Positions 48,666-60,465 of a DNA stretch of 64,000 bases are shown here, piece by piece (position 1 is the stretch's first letter; each line of letters starts with the position of its first letter). Both the position numbers and the translations under genes were made by a program. The stretch is from Brevibacterium gallinarum. Its GTDB lineage: Bacteria; Actinomycetota; Actinomycetes; Actinomycetales; Brevibacteriaceae. The notes under the pieces were generated by a model. The model was not told the origin of the DNA and searched no databases. It was given only the letters and a program-made list of their open reading frames with translations. The stretch spans positions 62,001 to 126,000 of the forward strand of contig NZ_JACSPY010000001.1 of NCBI RefSeq assembly GCF_014836885.1, in the 5' to 3' direction.

Positions 48666-50771
48666 GTGGCACTCGACGTGCTGACTGACCTCAAGAAGGT
48701 CCGCAACATCGGCATCATGGCTCACATCGATGCCGGTAAGACCACTACCACCGAACGCATCCTGTTCTACACCGGTGTGAACTACAAGCTCGGCGAGACC
48801 CACGACGGCGCCTCGACGATGGACTGGATGGAGCAGGAGCAGGAGCGTGGCATCACGATCACCTCGGCTGCCACCACCTGCTACTGGGAAGACAACCAGA
48901 TCAACATCATCGACACCCCGGGCCACGTCGACTTCACCGTCGAGGTGGAGCGCTCGCTGCGCGTGCTCGACGGTGCCGTTGCCGTGTTCGACGGCAAGGA
49001 AGGCGTTGAGCCGCAGTCCGAGACCGTGTGGCGTCAGGCTGACAAGTACGACGTTCCGCGCGTGTGCTTCGTCAACAAGATGGACAAGCTCGGTGCTGAC
49101 TTCGACTTCACCGTCAAGACCATCCGTGAGCGCCTCGGCGCCAAGCCGCTGGTCATCCAGCTGCCGATCGGTGCTGAGTCCGACTTCCGTGCTGTCATCG
49201 ACCTCGTTGAGATGAAGGCCTGGGAATGGCCCGACGAGTCGAAGATGGGCCAGGACATGACCGAGATCGAGATTCCCGAGGAGCTCAAGGCACGCGCCGA
49301 GGAGATGCGTGCGAACCTCATGGAGGATGTCGCTGAGGCTAGCGAAGAGCTCATGGACAAGTACCTCGAAGAGGGCGAGCTCACCATCGACGAGCTCAAG
49401 GCCGGCATCCGCCAGCTGACCATCTCCTCTGAGGCGTTCCCGGTGATGTGCGGTTCGGCGTTCAAGAACAAGGGCATCCAGCTCGTGCTCAACGCCGTCA
49501 TCGACTACCTCCCGAGCCCGCTCGACGTCCCGGCTGTCGAGGGCTACGCCCCCGGCAAGGAGGACGAGGTCGTCACCCGCGAGCCGCGCAAGGACGGACC
49601 GTTCGCCGGTCTGGCCTTCAAGGTCGCCAGCCACCCGTTCTTCGGAACGCTGACCTACGTCCGCGTGTACTCCGGAACCGTGAAGTCGGGTGAGCAGGTG
49701 CTCAACACGACCAGCGGCAAGAAGGAGCGCATCGGCAAGATGTTCCAGATGCACTCGAACAAGGAGAACCCTGTCGAGGAAGCAGTCGCCGGACACATCT
49801 ACGCCTTCATCGGCCTCAAGGAGACCACCACCGGCGACACCCTGTGCGATGCACAGCAGCCGGTTGTGCTCGAGTCGATGTCCTTCCCGGAGCCCGTCAT
49901 CTTCGTCTCCATCGAGCCGAAGACCAAGGGCGACCAGGAGAAGCTCTCGACCGCGATCCAGAAGCTGGTCAAGGAGGATCCGACCTTCACCGTCAACCTC
50001 AACGAGGAGACGGGCCAGACCGAGATCGGCGGCATGGGCGAGCTGCACCTCGATGTGTTCGTCGACCGCATGAAGCGCGAATTCAAGGTCGAGGCCAACA
50101 TCGGCAAGCCGCAGGTTGCCTACCGCGAGACCATCCGCCGCAAGGTGGAGAAGGCCGACTACACGCACAAGAAGCAGACTGGCGGTTCCGGCCAGTTCGC
50201 CAAGGTGCAGGTCACCATTGAGCCCCTGGAGGTCACTGGCGACCAGATCTACGAATTCGAGAATGCCATCACCGGCGGCCGAGTGCCGCGCGAGTACATC
50301 CCGAGCGTCGACCAGGGCATCCAGGATGCCATGCAGATGGGCGTGCTGGCCGGCTACCCGCTGGTCGGCATCAAGGCCACCCTTGTGGACGGCCAGTACC
50401 ACGATGTCGACTCCTCGGAGATGGCGTTCAAGATCGCCGGCTCGATGGTCCTCAAGGAGGCCGTCCAGAAGGCGAGCCCGGCTCTGCTCGAACCGCTCAT
50501 GGAGGTCGAGGTGCGCACCCCTGAGGAATACATGGGTGACGTCATCGGCGACCTGAACTCGCGGCGCGGACAGATCCAGTCGATGGAGGATGCCACAGGC
50601 GTTAAGGTTGTCCGTGCGCATGTTCCGCTGTCGGAGATGTTCGGCTACATCGGCGACCTGCGGTCGAAGACCCAGGGTCGTGCCATGTACTCGATGCAGT
50701 TCCATAGCTATGCGGAGGTCCCGAAGGCTGTCGCCGACGAGATCATCCAGAAGACCCGCGGCGAAGAGTAA
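48666..50771 (+). CDS. fusA: Elongation factor G
   Basis: The 701-residue GTPase has the G1 motif AHIDAGKTT near residue 20, DTPGH near 83 and NKMD near 138, then domains II-V. It catalyses translocation and, with RRF, ribosome recycling. The GTG start is preceded by GGAAGAGAG. It occupies its conserved place between rpsG and tuf. No duplication of fusA is seen here. Confidence 0.98.
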   Translation: MALDVLTDLKKVRNIGIMAHIDAGKTTTTERILFYTGVNYKLGETHDGASTMDWMEQEQERGITITSAATTCYWEDNQINIIDTPGHVDFTVEVERSLRVLDGAVAVFDGKEGVEPQSETVWRQADKYDVPRVCFVNKMDKLGADFDFTVKTIRERLGAKPLVIQLPIGAESDFRAVIDLVEMKAWEWPDESKMGQDMTEIEIPEELKARAEEMRANLMEDVAEASEELMDKYLEEGELTIDELKAGIRQLTISSEAFPVMCGSAFKNKGIQLVLNAVIDYLPSPLDVPAVEGYAPGKEDEVVTREPRKDGPFAGLAFKVASHPFFGTLTYVRVYSGTVKSGEQVLNTTSGKKERIGKMFQMHSNKENPVEEAVAGHIYAFIGLKETTTGDTLCDAQQPVVLESMSFPEPVIFVSIEPKTKGDQEKLSTAIQKLVKEDPTFTVNLNEETGQTEIGGMGELHLDVFVDRMKREFKVEANIGKPQVAYRETIRRKVEKADYTHKKQTGGSGQFAKVQVTIEPLEVTGDQIYEFENAITGGRVPREYIPSVDQGIQDAMQMGVLAGYPLVGIKATLVDGQYHDVDSSEMAFKIAGSMVLKEAVQKASPALLEPLMEVEVRTPEEYMGDVIGDLNSRRGQIQSMEDATGVKVVRAHVPLSEMFGYIGDLRSKTQGRAMYSMQFHSYAEVPKAVADEIIQKTRGEE

Positions 50772-50870
50772 TCTCGCCCGTTGCTGCAGGCGCCAGCCGG
50801 CAGCTGTCAACAACAGAAGAGGCGCGGGGCATGAACCGCATGTCCCGAACCAACCACGAGGAGGAACCCA

Positions 50871-52079
<1,209 letters not shown>

Positions 52080-52120
52080 TCACTGATCAGCTGATGTGAT
52101 CGAGACGCGATCACACCGAG

Positions 52121-52149
52121 GCCCCGGGAGTCATTCCGACTCCCGGGGC
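52121..52149 (+). terminator. tuf terminator
   Basis: GCCCCGGGAGTC pairs with GACTCCCGGGGC (12 bp) around ATTCC, ending with TT. It lies 41 bases after the tuf stop. Confidence 0.75.
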
Positions 52150-52205
52150 TTCGTGCGTTCGGCTCCGTGCGTTCAGCTTGGTGCGTTGAGCTTCGTGCGT
52201 GCAGG
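52150..52205. repeat. Four tandem copies of a 14-base repeat
   Basis: Units at 52150, 52164, 52178 and 52192 follow the consensus TTCGTGCGTTCAGC with one to three changes each. They begin directly at the end of the tuf terminator. No coding sense was found. Confidence 0.8.
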
Positions 52206-52375
52206 GCCCCTGATCCCGTGCTCCGGCCGGCTCCTCCCACACATTCGCGGATTCTCCGCTAAGGTGAGACCAGAATTGTGATGTGTCTTGCAGGATCCCT
52301 CAAAGTACCGCACAGGGCCGCACGGCACCGGCGAGGTTCGCAAGAACCGCGAGACGGAAGGCTGGAGGAGCGCTG

Positions 52376-53683
52376 ATGACGGATCCATCCCGCTGCCGCA
52401 GGACCCGGCTGCTGGCCGGAGCGGCGATGGCGACAGCGACGCTCGTGGCCCTCAGCGGCTGCGGCAGTCAAGAGGACGCGAAGACGCTGACGTGGTACAT
52501 CGACCCCGACAACGGCGGCAAGGCGGCGATGGCCGACGCCTGCACCGAGGCATCCGGGGGCAAGTACACCATCCAGACGTCGATGCTGCCCAGCGACGCC
52601 GCCGGCCAGCGCGAGCAGCTCATCCGCCGGCTGGCCTCCAAAGACAATTCGATCGACATCATGAGCATCGACACCGTCTATGTTCCCGAGTTCGCCAATG
52701 CCGACTTCATCGCCCCGGTGCCCGAGGAGTACGTCGACGAGTTCACTGAGGACGTCGTCGAGGCGGCAGTCGAGTCCTCGATGTGGGAGGACCAGCTCGT
52801 CGTCGCCCCCGTCCAGGCCAACACCCAGATCCTGTGGTACCGAAAGTCCGTGGCCGAGGCGGCCGGCCTCGACATGGACAAGCCGGTGACCTGGGACCAG
52901 ATCATCGAAGCGGCCAAGGACCAGGACAAGGAGATCGGCGCCCACGGCATCCGCGCCGAATCGCTGACCGTGTGGGTCAACGCGCTCTACGAATCCCAGG
53001 GCGAGGCGATCGTCAAGGATCCCGAAGCCGAACCGGAGGACACCGAACTCGGCCTCGACTCCCCGGCAGGGGAGAAGGCCGCGCAGATCGTCGACACGAT
53101 CGGCTCGGAGGGCCTGGGCGGCCCGAACTTCTCCAACCTCGACGAGCAGGGCGCGATGCTGCGCTTCCAGGGAGAGAACGGCGGGTTCATGGTCAACTGG
53201 CCCTTCGTCTACCCGGCCATGAAGGCCGCCGTCGAGGACGGCAGCCTCGACCAGGAGGTCTTCGACGACGTCGGCTGGGCGCAGTACCCCGCGGTCGAAG
53301 AGGGCACACCGGGTGCTGCGCCGCTCGGCGGCGGCAAGCTCGCCGTCGGCGCGTTCTCCGACCATCAGGACGAAGCCTTCGAGGCGATCAGCTGCATCCG
53401 CGAGACGCAGAAGCAGTCCGAGTACTACATCACCGACGGGCTGCCGCCGGCCACCCGCGCCGCCTTCGACGACCCGAAGGTGCAACAGGAGGCCCCGTAC
53501 TCCGATGCGATCCTCGACTCGCTCGATGTGGCGAAGTCCCGGCCGATCTCGCCGTACTACAACGGCATCACCGGCGGCATCCAGCGGTCCTGGCACCCGC
53601 CGGCTGACGTCAGCCCCGAGAGCACACCGAAGACCTCAGCCGATCTCATCCTCGAGATCCTGCGTGGAGAGGCGCTGCTGTGA
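52376..53683 (+). CDS. lpqY: Trehalose-type ABC transporter substrate-binding lipoprotein (LpqY-like)
   Basis: The 435-residue protein has a lipobox ending at Cys29 (VALSGC) and a mature solute-binding fold of the sugar type. The segment MLPSDAAGQREQLIRRLASK followed by SIDIMSIDTVYVPEFANADF closely recalls LpqY of mycobacteria, which binds trehalose. GGAGGAGCGCTG precedes the ATG at 52376; an upstream ATG at 52283 is less likely. Its stop overlaps the permease start (GTGA). Trehalose is the best guess; maltose-like sugars are the alternative. Confidence 0.82.
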   Translation: MTDPSRCRRTRLLAGAAMATATLVALSGCGSQEDAKTLTWYIDPDNGGKAAMADACTEASGGKYTIQTSMLPSDAAGQREQLIRRLASKDNSIDIMSIDTVYVPEFANADFIAPVPEEYVDEFTEDVVEAAVESSMWEDQLVVAPVQANTQILWYRKSVAEAAGLDMDKPVTWDQIIEAAKDQDKEIGAHGIRAESLTVWVNALYESQGEAIVKDPEAEPEDTELGLDSPAGEKAAQIVDTIGSEGLGGPNFSNLDEQGAMLRFQGENGGFMVNWPFVYPAMKAAVEDGSLDQEVFDDVGWAQYPAVEEGTPGAAPLGGGKLAVGAFSDHQDEAFEAISCIRETQKQSEYYITDGLPPATRAAFDDPKVQQEAPYSDAILDSLDVAKSRPISPYYNGITGGIQRSWHPPADVSPESTPKTSADLILEILRGEALL

Positions 53684-54666
53684 CCAACGACGACACACAT
53701 CTGCTCACGACCTCCGAGACCGAGGCGACGGACACTGCAGCAGGACAGGGCGCCTCGGCGGCGGGCAAGCGCAAGGGCAAGGCGCACAAGTCCCAGCGCA
53801 CGAAGGACGAGGCGCGCCTGGGCCTCATGCTCGCCTGGCCGGCCGGTGCCGTGCTGCTGTTGGTGACCGGTTACCCGATCCTGCAGGCGGTCTACCAGTC
53901 GTTCTTCAACAAGCGGCTGACCGACCCGGACAACGCCTACTTCAACTGGGGTCTCAACTACGTCACCGTGCTGACCGATCCGCTGTGGTGGCAGACCCTC
54001 GGGTTCACGCTGCTCATCACGGTCTTCACCGTCGCCGTCGAGCTCGTCCTCGGCTTCGCATTCGCCGTCGTCATGCTCAATGCGCTCAAGGCGGTGCGCG
54101 GGCCGATCCGCACGATCATCCTCATCCCCTACGGCATCATCACCGTCGTCGCGGCGTTCTCCTGGAAGTACGCCTTCGACCTGGGCACCGGCTTCGTCGG
54201 CACCTGGCTGGGGATGGAGAGCTTCGACTGGTTCGGCAACTTCTGGTCTTCCTTCGCCGTCATCTCCCTAGCCGAGATCTGGAAGACCACCCCGTTCATC
54301 TCACTGCTCATGCTCGCCGGGCTCGCGCAGATCCCCGGCGACATGCTCGAAGCGGCCACCGTCGACGGCGCCAGCCGCTGGCAGCGCCTCGTGCGGGTGA
54401 CCCTGCCGAACATGAAGGCCTCGATCATGGTCGCGCTCATGTTCCGCACCCTTGAGGCCTTCCGCATCTTCGACTCGGTCTTCGTCATGACCGAGGGCGC
54501 CAACGGCACCGCCACGGTGTCCTCACTGGCCTATGACCAGACGATCTCGCAGCTGCAGACCGGCCTCGGCTCGGCAGTCTCCGTGCTGCTGTTCATCGCC
54601 GTCGGCCTCATCTGCCTGCTGTTCATCAAGGGCTTCAACGTCAACCTCGGTGCAGGGAAGGAGTAG
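53680..54666 (+). CDS. sugA: Sugar ABC transporter permease 1 (SugA-like)
   Basis: This 328-residue permease has a charged N-terminal extension of about 45 residues (Lys-rich) followed by six hydrophobic helices. The coupling EAA motif appears as EAATVDGASRWQRLVRVTLP near residue 225, characteristic of binding-protein-dependent permeases of the MalF type. It starts at GTG overlapping the lpqY stop and is followed three bases later by the second permease. Confidence 0.88.
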   Translation: MTNDDTHLLTTSETEATDTAAGQGASAAGKRKGKAHKSQRTKDEARLGLMLAWPAGAVLLLVTGYPILQAVYQSFFNKRLTDPDNAYFNWGLNYVTVLTDPLWWQTLGFTLLITVFTVAVELVLGFAFAVVMLNALKAVRGPIRTIILIPYGIITVVAAFSWKYAFDLGTGFVGTWLGMESFDWFGNFWSSFAVISLAEIWKTTPFISLLMLAGLAQIPGDMLEAATVDGASRWQRLVRVTLPNMKASIMVALMFRTLEAFRIFDSVFVMTEGANGTATVSSLAYDQTISQLQTGLGSAVSVLLFIAVGLICLLFIKGFNVNLGAGKE

Positions 54667-54669
54667 GAC

Positions 54670-55518
54670 ATGAATTCCGGCAAGAAGACACCGCTGGCGA
54701 CCTTCGGCTGGATCGCCGCCTTCATCCTCATCGGGCTGTGGGCGCTGTTCCCGGTCGTGTGGACCCTGTCGCTGTCGCTCAAGAGCTCAGCTGACATCTC
54801 CAACCGTCAGTTCTGGCCCACGCAGATCAGCTGGGAGAACTACGACCTCATCATCAACGGGGCGGCACGCGACCTGTTCCTGCCGGCGCTGCGCAACTCG
54901 ATCGCGATCTGCCTCATCGCCACGCTCATCGCCGTCATCCTCTCCACCCTGGCTGCCTACGCGATCGCCCGGCTTGAGTTCCCCGGCAAGCGGTTCGTGC
55001 TCTACATGTCGCTGGCGGTGACGGTCTTCCCGGTCATCTCGCTCGTCACTCCGCTGTTCAACCTGTGGTCGGTCGTCGGGCTCTACGACACTTGGCTCGG
55101 CCTCATCATTCCGTACCTGTCGCTGACCCTGCCGATCTCGATCTGGACGCTGACCTCGTTCTTTCAGCAGATCCCGTGGGAGCTAGAGCAGGCCGCCCAG
55201 GTCGACGGCGCGAAGTCCTTCCAGGCCTTCCGCAAGGTCATCGTCCCGCTGGCCGCCCCCGGCGTGTTCACCACCGCGATCATCGCCTTCTTCATCGCCT
55301 GGAACGACTTCCTCTACGGCATCTCGCTGACCTCGACCTCAGCGGCCCGCCCGGTCCCGGCGGCGCTGTCGTTCTTCACCGGCGCCAGCCAGTTCGAGGA
55401 GCCGGCTGGCGCGATCGCGGCCGCCGCGATCGTCGTGACCATCCCGGTCATCATCATCGTCCTCGTCTTCCAGCGCCAGATCGTCTCCGGCCTGACCTCG
55501 GGTGCGGTGAAGGGATGA
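54670..55518 (+). CDS. sugB: Sugar ABC transporter permease 2 (SugB-like)
   Basis: This 282-residue MalG-type permease has about six membrane helices and the EAA-like motif EQAAQVDGAKSFQAFRKVIV near residue 175. AAGGAGTAGGAC precedes the ATG. It forms the membrane channel together with the preceding permease. The ATPase gene lies 75 bases downstream. The substrate is inherited from the binding protein. Confidence 0.9.
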   Translation: MNSGKKTPLATFGWIAAFILIGLWALFPVVWTLSLSLKSSADISNRQFWPTQISWENYDLIINGAARDLFLPALRNSIAICLIATLIAVILSTLAAYAIARLEFPGKRFVLYMSLAVTVFPVISLVTPLFNLWSVVGLYDTWLGLIIPYLSLTLPISIWTLTSFFQQIPWELEQAAQVDGAKSFQAFRKVIVPLAAPGVFTTAIIAFFIAWNDFLYGISLTSTSAARPVPAALSFFTGASQFEEPAGAIAAAAIVVTIPVIIIVLVFQRQIVSGLTSGAVKG

Positions 55519-55593
55519 CCCGCACCACCACCTCGGCAGCGGCCGGCGACCGCGCGGCACACACAGCTTCGGCACCCCATTCAGGAGATCAAG

Positions 55594-56859
55594 ATGGCTG
55601 AAATCGACCTCAAGAACATCGTCAAGCGCTACGGCGACGGCTTCCCTGCCGTCAACGACGTGTCGCTGAGCATCGACAACGGCGAGTTCGTCATCCTCGT
55701 CGGGCCCTCAGGCTCCGGCAAGTCGACCCTGCTGCGGATGATCGTCGGCCTCGAGGACATCACCGAAGGCGAGCTGTTCATCGACGGCAAGCGGGTCAAC
55801 GACCTGCCGCCGCGCGACCGCGACCTGTCGATGGTGTTCCAGAACTACGCCCTGTACCCGCACTTGACCGTCTACGAGAACATCGCCTTCCCGCTGCGCC
55901 TGAACAAGGAGCACTACGACGAGAACGAGGTGAGCGCGCGCGTCGAGCGGGCCGCGAAGATGCTCGAACTCGGCGAGCACCTGCAGCGCAAGCCGGCCAA
56001 CCTCTCCGGCGGCCAGCGCCAGCGCGTGGCGATGGGCCGGGCGATCGTCCGGGATGCCAAGGCGTTCCTGTTCGATGAGCCGCTGTCGAACCTCGACGCG
56101 AAGCTGCGCGGCCAGATGCGCACGGAGATCGCGCGCATGCAGCGCCAGCTCGGCGTCACCACCGTCTACGTCACCCACGACCAGACCGAGGCGATGACGC
56201 TCGGTGACAAGGTCGCGGTGCTCAAGCGCGGCGCGCTGCAGCAGTACGCCAGCCCGCAGGAGCTCTACCGTGAGCCGCTCAACCTGTTCGTCGCCGGCTT
56301 CATCGGCTCCCCGTCGATGAACTTCCTGCCCGTCGAGTACACCGACGGCCGGCTCAGCTCGCCGTTCGGTGACTTCGAGCTGCCGGGCAAGCGGGCCAAG
56401 GGGCTCACCGACGCCCCGCAGCTGCTCATCGCCGGCATCCGGCCCGAGGCCTTCCGCGACGCGACCCTCATGGACGCCGATGAGCGCGACCGCGGTGCCG
56501 TCATCACCGCGAAGGTCGACGTCACCGAATGGCTGGGCAATGAGATCTACGCCTATCTGCCCTTCGAGCCCAAGCCCGAGGTGCAGGAAGCGCTCGACGA
56601 GCTCGACCGCGACCTCGACGGCGAGGGCATGCGCCCGCAGGTCGTCGCCGCGCTCGAACCGAGCTCGCAGGTCCGCGAGGGCGACGACGTCGAGCTGTGG
56701 TTCGATCCGGCCGACGTCATGGTCTTCAACCCCGAGACAGGGGAGAACCTCACCCGCGATGAGGACCGCGCCCGCGAGATCGGCCAGCGCGTCGAGGAGC
56801 AGCGCAAGCGCGCACTCGAGCGCGCGCAGTCCGAAGAGGGCTCGATCGTCTCGAACTGA
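55594..56859 (+). CDS. sugC: Sugar ABC transporter ATP-binding protein (SugC/UgpC family)
   Basis: The 421-residue ATPase has Walker A GPSGSGKST (about 36-44), the signature LSGGQRQRVAMGRA, Walker B AFLFDEPLSNLDA and the H-loop VTHDQTEAMTL. A C-terminal OB/TOBE domain (IAGIRPEAF and later) is followed by a charged tail rich in Arg/Glu. TCAGGAGATCAAG precedes the ATG. It energises the importer formed with the two permeases. A hairpin terminator follows 36 bases after the stop. Confidence 0.92.
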   Translation: MAEIDLKNIVKRYGDGFPAVNDVSLSIDNGEFVILVGPSGSGKSTLLRMIVGLEDITEGELFIDGKRVNDLPPRDRDLSMVFQNYALYPHLTVYENIAFPLRLNKEHYDENEVSARVERAAKMLELGEHLQRKPANLSGGQRQRVAMGRAIVRDAKAFLFDEPLSNLDAKLRGQMRTEIARMQRQLGVTTVYVTHDQTEAMTLGDKVAVLKRGALQQYASPQELYREPLNLFVAGFIGSPSMNFLPVEYTDGRLSSPFGDFELPGKRAKGLTDAPQLLIAGIRPEAFRDATLMDADERDRGAVITAKVDVTEWLGNEIYAYLPFEPKPEVQEALDELDRDLDGEGMRPQVVAALEPSSQVREGDDVELWFDPADVMVFNPETGENLTRDEDRAREIGQRVEEQRKRALERAQSEEGSIVSN

Positions 56860-57288
56860 CACCCGTGCAGCCGGCAGCGGCTGCGATCGCGTGAGCGCAC
56901 CCGGTATCGTGCCGGGTGCGCTTCGCTGTCCGCCCCCGAGGCGGTGACGCGCCTGCGTGCGGAAGCTCACGCGGCGCTGCCCGGTGTGGTAGGGTGCCCG
57001 ATTTGCCTCCCGGTGAGCGGCTGTGACAGTATAGACAAGTTGCGTTTTGGGCAGATGACCCCTGCACTGCGGCCATTGTGCCGCGAACAGCCCAGAATCG
57101 ACCGGAAGAATCTGGATGATCCGGGTTCGCTTGCACCGGGCAGCCATTTGATGATGCGTGTACGTTCGGCCGGAAGGCAAGAGCGACACGCCCGACCTCG
57201 GGGGTCGGTCACAGCAAGCCGGCGCAGACCATGCGATCCGTACGGACCATGGTTGATGGCCGGAGGACCAACAGAAAGAGACGAAGCC
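56860..57288. other. Region between sugC and rpsJ: terminator and S10 leader
   Basis: These 429 bases hold the sugC terminator, a likely promoter near TAGGGT (56990-56995) or the TATAGACAAGTTG stretch at 57028-57041, and a leader of some 250-290 bases ahead of rpsJ. A long frame through it only extends rpsJ upstream and is not supported. The long leader fits S10-operon regulation, but no structure was resolved. Confidence 0.5.
56896..56920 (+). terminator. sugC terminator
   Basis: CGCACCCGG pairs with CCGGGTGCG (9 bp) around a 7-base loop, followed by CTTCGCTGTC. Confidence 0.65.
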
Positions 57289-57597
57289 ATGGCGGGACAG
57301 AAGATCCGCATTCGGCTCAAGTCGTACGACCACGCCGTCATCGACAGTGCAGCACGCAAGATCGTGGACACTGTGACGCGCGCGGGAGCTACGGTTGTGG
57401 GCCCAGTGCCGCTGCCGACGGAGAAGAACGTGTACTGCGTCATCCGTTCGCCGCACAAGTACAAGGACAGCCGCGAGCACTTCGAGATGCGCACGCACAA
57501 GCGCCTCATCGACATCGTTGACCCGACGCCGAAGGCAGTCGATTCGCTCATGCGCCTCGACCTTGCCGATGACGTCAACATCGAGATCAAGCTCTAA
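57289..57597 (+). CDS. rpsJ: 30S ribosomal protein S10
   Basis: The 102-residue protein starts [20 protein letters not shown] and contains [19 protein letters not shown] and [16 protein letters not shown]10 is both a ribosomal protein and the NusE partner of NusG. It heads the S10 operon. Upstream in-frame codons lie in the leader and are rejected. rplC begins nine bases after its stop. Confidence 0.97.
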   Translation: MAGQKIRIRLKSYDHAVIDSAARKIVDTVTRAGATVVGPVPLPTEKNVYCVIRSPHKYKDSREHFEMRTHKRLIDIVDPTPKAVDSLMRLDLADDVNIEIKL

Positions 57598-57606
57598 GGG
57601 GGAGTA

Positions 57607-58281
57607 ATGGCCAACACCCGTTCACAGCCGCTCCCCACCACACGTGCCGTCAAGGGCCTCATGGGCACCAAGCTCGGCATGACCCAGGTGTGGGACGAAA
57701 ACGCCAACCTTGTTCCGGTCACCGTGGTCAAGGCTGACGCCAACGTCGTCACCCAGATCCGCAGCGAAGACGTCGACGGCTACTCGGCCGTCCAGCTCGG
57801 CTTCGGTGAGATCGACCCGCGCAAGGTCGACAAGCCGACCTCCGGCCACTTCGAGAAGGCCGGTGTCGCTCCGCGTCGCCACCTCGTCGAGCTGCGCACC
57901 TCCGATGCCGCCGAGTACGAACTCGGCCAGGAGCTGGGCATCGACGTGTTCGAGGCCGGCGCCAAGGTCGACGTGACCGCCACCAGCAAGGGCAAGGGCA
58001 CCGCTGGTGTCATGAAGCGCCACAACTTCGCCGGTGTCGGAGCCTCGCACGGCCAGCACCGCAACCACCGCAAGGCCGGCTCGATCGGCGGGGCTGCCAC
58101 CCCCGGTCGCGTCTTCAAGGGCATGCGGATGGCCGGACGCATGGGCAACGTGCGCCGCACCACCCAGAACCTGACGATCCACGCTGTCGACACCGACAAC
58201 AACCTGCTCCTCATCAAGGGCGCCGTCCCCGGCCCCAAGGGAGCAGTCGTGCTCGTTCGCTCCGCAGCGAAGGAGGCCTGA
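57607..58281 (+). CDS. rplC: 50S ribosomal protein L3
   Basis: The 224-residue protein shows [20 protein letters not shown] near the start and the tip-loop region [20 protein letters not shown] and [15 protein letters not shown] that reaches the peptidyl-transferase centre. AAGGGGGAGTA precedes the ATG. It is the second gene of the S10 operon, with rplD five bases downstream. Confidence 0.97.
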   Translation: MANTRSQPLPTTRAVKGLMGTKLGMTQVWDENANLVPVTVVKADANVVTQIRSEDVDGYSAVQLGFGEIDPRKVDKPTSGHFEKAGVAPRRHLVELRTSDAAEYELGQELGIDVFEAGAKVDVTATSKGKGTAGVMKRHNFAGVGASHGQHRNHRKAGSIGGAATPGRVFKGMRMAGRMGNVRRTTQNLTIHAVDTDNNLLLIKGAVPGPKGAVVLVRSAAKEA

Positions 58282-58286
58282 GAGAG

Positions 58287-58964
58287 ATGACTGAAACCAA
58301 GACCATCGACGTCCTCGACGCCGCCGGCAAGAAGTCCGGATCCGCTGAGCTGCCCGCAGCAGTCTTCGGCATCCAGACCAACGTGCCGCTCATCCACCAG
58401 GTTGTGGTGGCTCAGATGGCTGCCGCACGTCAGGGCACCCACAAGACCAAGACCCGCGCTGAAGTGCGCGGCGGCGGCCGCAAGCCGTACCGCCAGAAGG
58501 GCACCGGCAACGCCCGCCAGGGTTCGATCCGCGCTCCGCAGTACGCCGGCGGCGGCATCGTCCACGGCCCGGTGCCGCGTGACTACTCGCAGCGCACCCC
58601 CAAGAAGATGAAGGCCGCTGCCCTGCGCGGCGCCCTGTCCGACCGCGCCCGCCTCGACCAGATCTTCGTGGTCAGCGCTCTCATCGACGGCGAGAAGCCC
58701 TCGACGAAGCAGGCACGCGCAGCCCTGGAGAACATCTCGACACGGCCGAACAAGCTCGTGGTGATCGAGCGCGGTGACGACCTCACCGAGCGCAGCGTGC
58801 GCAACCTGCCGAAGGTTCACGTGCTCACTGCCGAACAGCTCAACACCTACGACGTCCTCATGGCTGATGACATCGTCTTCACCGAAGCCGCTCTGCAGCG
58901 CTTCCTCGACATGTCGTCGGTGCAGAAGACCACGGCTGAGTCCGGTGAGGAGGAAGCCAAATGA
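58287..58964 (+). CDS. rplD: 50S ribosomal protein L4
   Basis: The 225-residue protein has the extended loop lining the exit tunnel ([20 protein letters not shown]) and the C-terminal globular part ending with an acidic EEEAK tail. In many bacteria L4 represses the S10 operon. Its stop overlaps the rplW start by ATGA, so both are translated together. Confidence 0.97.
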   Translation: MTETKTIDVLDAAGKKSGSAELPAAVFGIQTNVPLIHQVVVAQMAAARQGTHKTKTRAEVRGGGRKPYRQKGTGNARQGSIRAPQYAGGGIVHGPVPRDYSQRTPKKMKAAALRGALSDRARLDQIFVVSALIDGEKPSTKQARAALENISTRPNKLVVIERGDDLTERSVRNLPKVHVLTAEQLNTYDVLMADDIVFTEAALQRFLDMSSVQKTTAESGEEEAK

Positions 58965-59260
58965 GCGTCACGTTCAAGGACCCACGCGACATCATCATCG
59001 CGCCCGTCGTGTCTGAGAAGACCTACGCGCTGATGGACGAAGGCAAGTACACCTTCCTGGTGGACCCGCGTTCGAACAAGACTGAGATCAAGTACGCAAT
59101 CGAATCGATCTTCGGTGTCAAGGTGGCATCGGTGAACACCCTCAACCGTGAGGGCAAGCGCCGCCGCACCCGCACCGGCTGGGGCAAGCGCAATGACACC
59201 AAGCGTGCCATCGTCGCCCTCAAGGAAGGTTCGATCGACATTTTCGGCGGATCGCTCTAA
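58961..59260 (+). CDS. rplW: 50S ribosomal protein L23
   Basis: The 99-residue protein reads [20 protein letters not shown] and [19 protein letters not shown], the conserved L23 core with the loop at the tunnel exit that docks trigger factor and SRP. It overlaps rplD by four bases; rplB follows after 32 bases. Confidence 0.97.
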   Translation: MSVTFKDPRDIIIAPVVSEKTYALMDEGKYTFLVDPRSNKTEIKYAIESIFGVKVASVNTLNREGKRRRTRTGWGKRNDTKRAIVALKEGSIDIFGGSL

Positions 59261-59292
59261 GAGCGGTCAGACCTGAAGAAGGATAGAGACTC

Positions 59293-60129
59293 ATGGGAAT
59301 CCGTAAGCACAAGCCGACGACCCCGGGCCGCCGCGGCTCATCGGTCGCCGACTTTGTAGAAGTGACCCGGTCTACGCCGGAGAAGTCGCTTCTGCGTCCG
59401 CTGCCCAAGAAGGGCGGACGCAACAGCCAAGGACGCATCACGACCCGCCACCAGGGCGGAGGCCACAAGCGCCAGTACCGTGTCATCGACTTCCGTCGCC
59501 ATGACAAGGACGGCGTGCCGGCACGTGTTGCGCACATCGAATACGATCCGAACCGCACGGCTCGCATCGCGCTGCTGCACTACGCAGACGGGGAGAAGCG
59601 CTACATCATCGCCCCGGACAAGCTCAAGCAGAACGACCGCATCGAAGCCGGACCGTCGGCTGACATCAAGCCGGGCAACAACCTCGCACTGCGCAACATC
59701 CCGGTCGGCACCGTGGTCCACGCAGTCGAGCTGCGTCCGGGCGGCGGCGCGAAGATCGCCCGCTCCGCCGGCGCATCGGTTCAGCTCGTCGCCAAGTACG
59801 GCCCCTACGCTCAGCTGCGTATGCCGTCGGGCGAAATCCGCAACGTCGACGCCCGCTGCCGTGCCACGGTCGGCGAGGTCGGCAACGCCGAGCAGTCGAA
59901 CATCAGCTGGGGCAAGGCCGGCCGCATGCGGTGGAAGGGCAAGCGCCCGACCGTCCGCGGTGTCGTCATGAACCCGGTGGACCACCCGCATGGCGGTGGC
60001 GAGGGCAAGACCTCCGGTGGCCGTCACCCGGTCAGCCCGTGGGGTCAGCCGGAAGGCCGCACCCGCCGCCCCAACAAGGAAAGCGACAAGCTCATCGTGC
60101 GTCGCCGCCGTACCGGCAAGAAGCGTTGA
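59293..60129 (+). CDS. rplB: 50S ribosomal protein L2
   Basis: The 278-residue protein starts [20 protein letters not shown] and has [20 protein letters not shown]. The C-terminal [20 protein letters not shown] carries the highly conserved histidine region near the peptidyl-transferase centre. Length and sequence are standard. GAAGGATAGAGACTC precedes the ATG. Confidence 0.98.
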   Translation: MGIRKHKPTTPGRRGSSVADFVEVTRSTPEKSLLRPLPKKGGRNSQGRITTRHQGGGHKRQYRVIDFRRHDKDGVPARVAHIEYDPNRTARIALLHYADGEKRYIIAPDKLKQNDRIEAGPSADIKPGNNLALRNIPVGTVVHAVELRPGGGAKIARSAGASVQLVAKYGPYAQLRMPSGEIRNVDARCRATVGEVGNAEQSNISWGKAGRMRWKGKRPTVRGVVMNPVDHPHGGGEGKTSGGRHPVSPWGQPEGRTRRPNKESDKLIVRRRRTGKKR

Positions 60130-60144
60130 TAGGGAGCCTGAAAC

Positions 60145-60426
60145 ATGCCTCGTAGTCTGAAAAAGGGCCCCTTCGTTGACGAGCACCTCTTCAAGAAGGT
60201 TGATGCTCAGAACGAAAAGGGCACCAAGAACGTCATCAAGACGTGGTCCCGTCGCTCGATGATCATCCCGGACTTCCTGGGACACACGATCGCCGTGCAC
60301 GACGGACGCAAGCACGTTCCGGTGTTCATCACCGAATCCATGGTCGGGCACAAGCTCGGCGAATTCGCCCCGACGCGGACGTTCCGCGGCCACGACAAGG
60401 ACGATCGGAAGGGCAAGCGCCGCTGA
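60145..60426 (+). CDS. rpsS: 30S ribosomal protein S19
   Basis: The 93-residue protein begins [19 protein letters not shown] and carries [22 protein letters not shown] and the end [12 protein letters not shown], the diagnostic S19 sequences. S19 sits in the 30S head near S13. It follows rplB by 15 bases and precedes rplV by 39. Confidence 0.97.
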   Translation: MPRSLKKGPFVDEHLFKKVDAQNEKGTKNVIKTWSRRSMIIPDFLGHTIAVHDGRKHVPVFITESMVGHKLGEFAPTRTFRGHDKDDRKGKRR

Positions 60427-60465
60427 GGCGCTGCCTGACGATCGGCAGAGAGAAAGAAGGAAACG

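Noticed and set aside
52150-52205. Possible CRISPR array in the 14-base repeats
   Set aside because: The units are directly adjacent with no spacers and are too short; no cas genes are present.
56944-57288. N-terminal extension of rpsJ
   Set aside because: S10 is complete from 57289; the upstream frame has no conserved sequence and lies in the leader.
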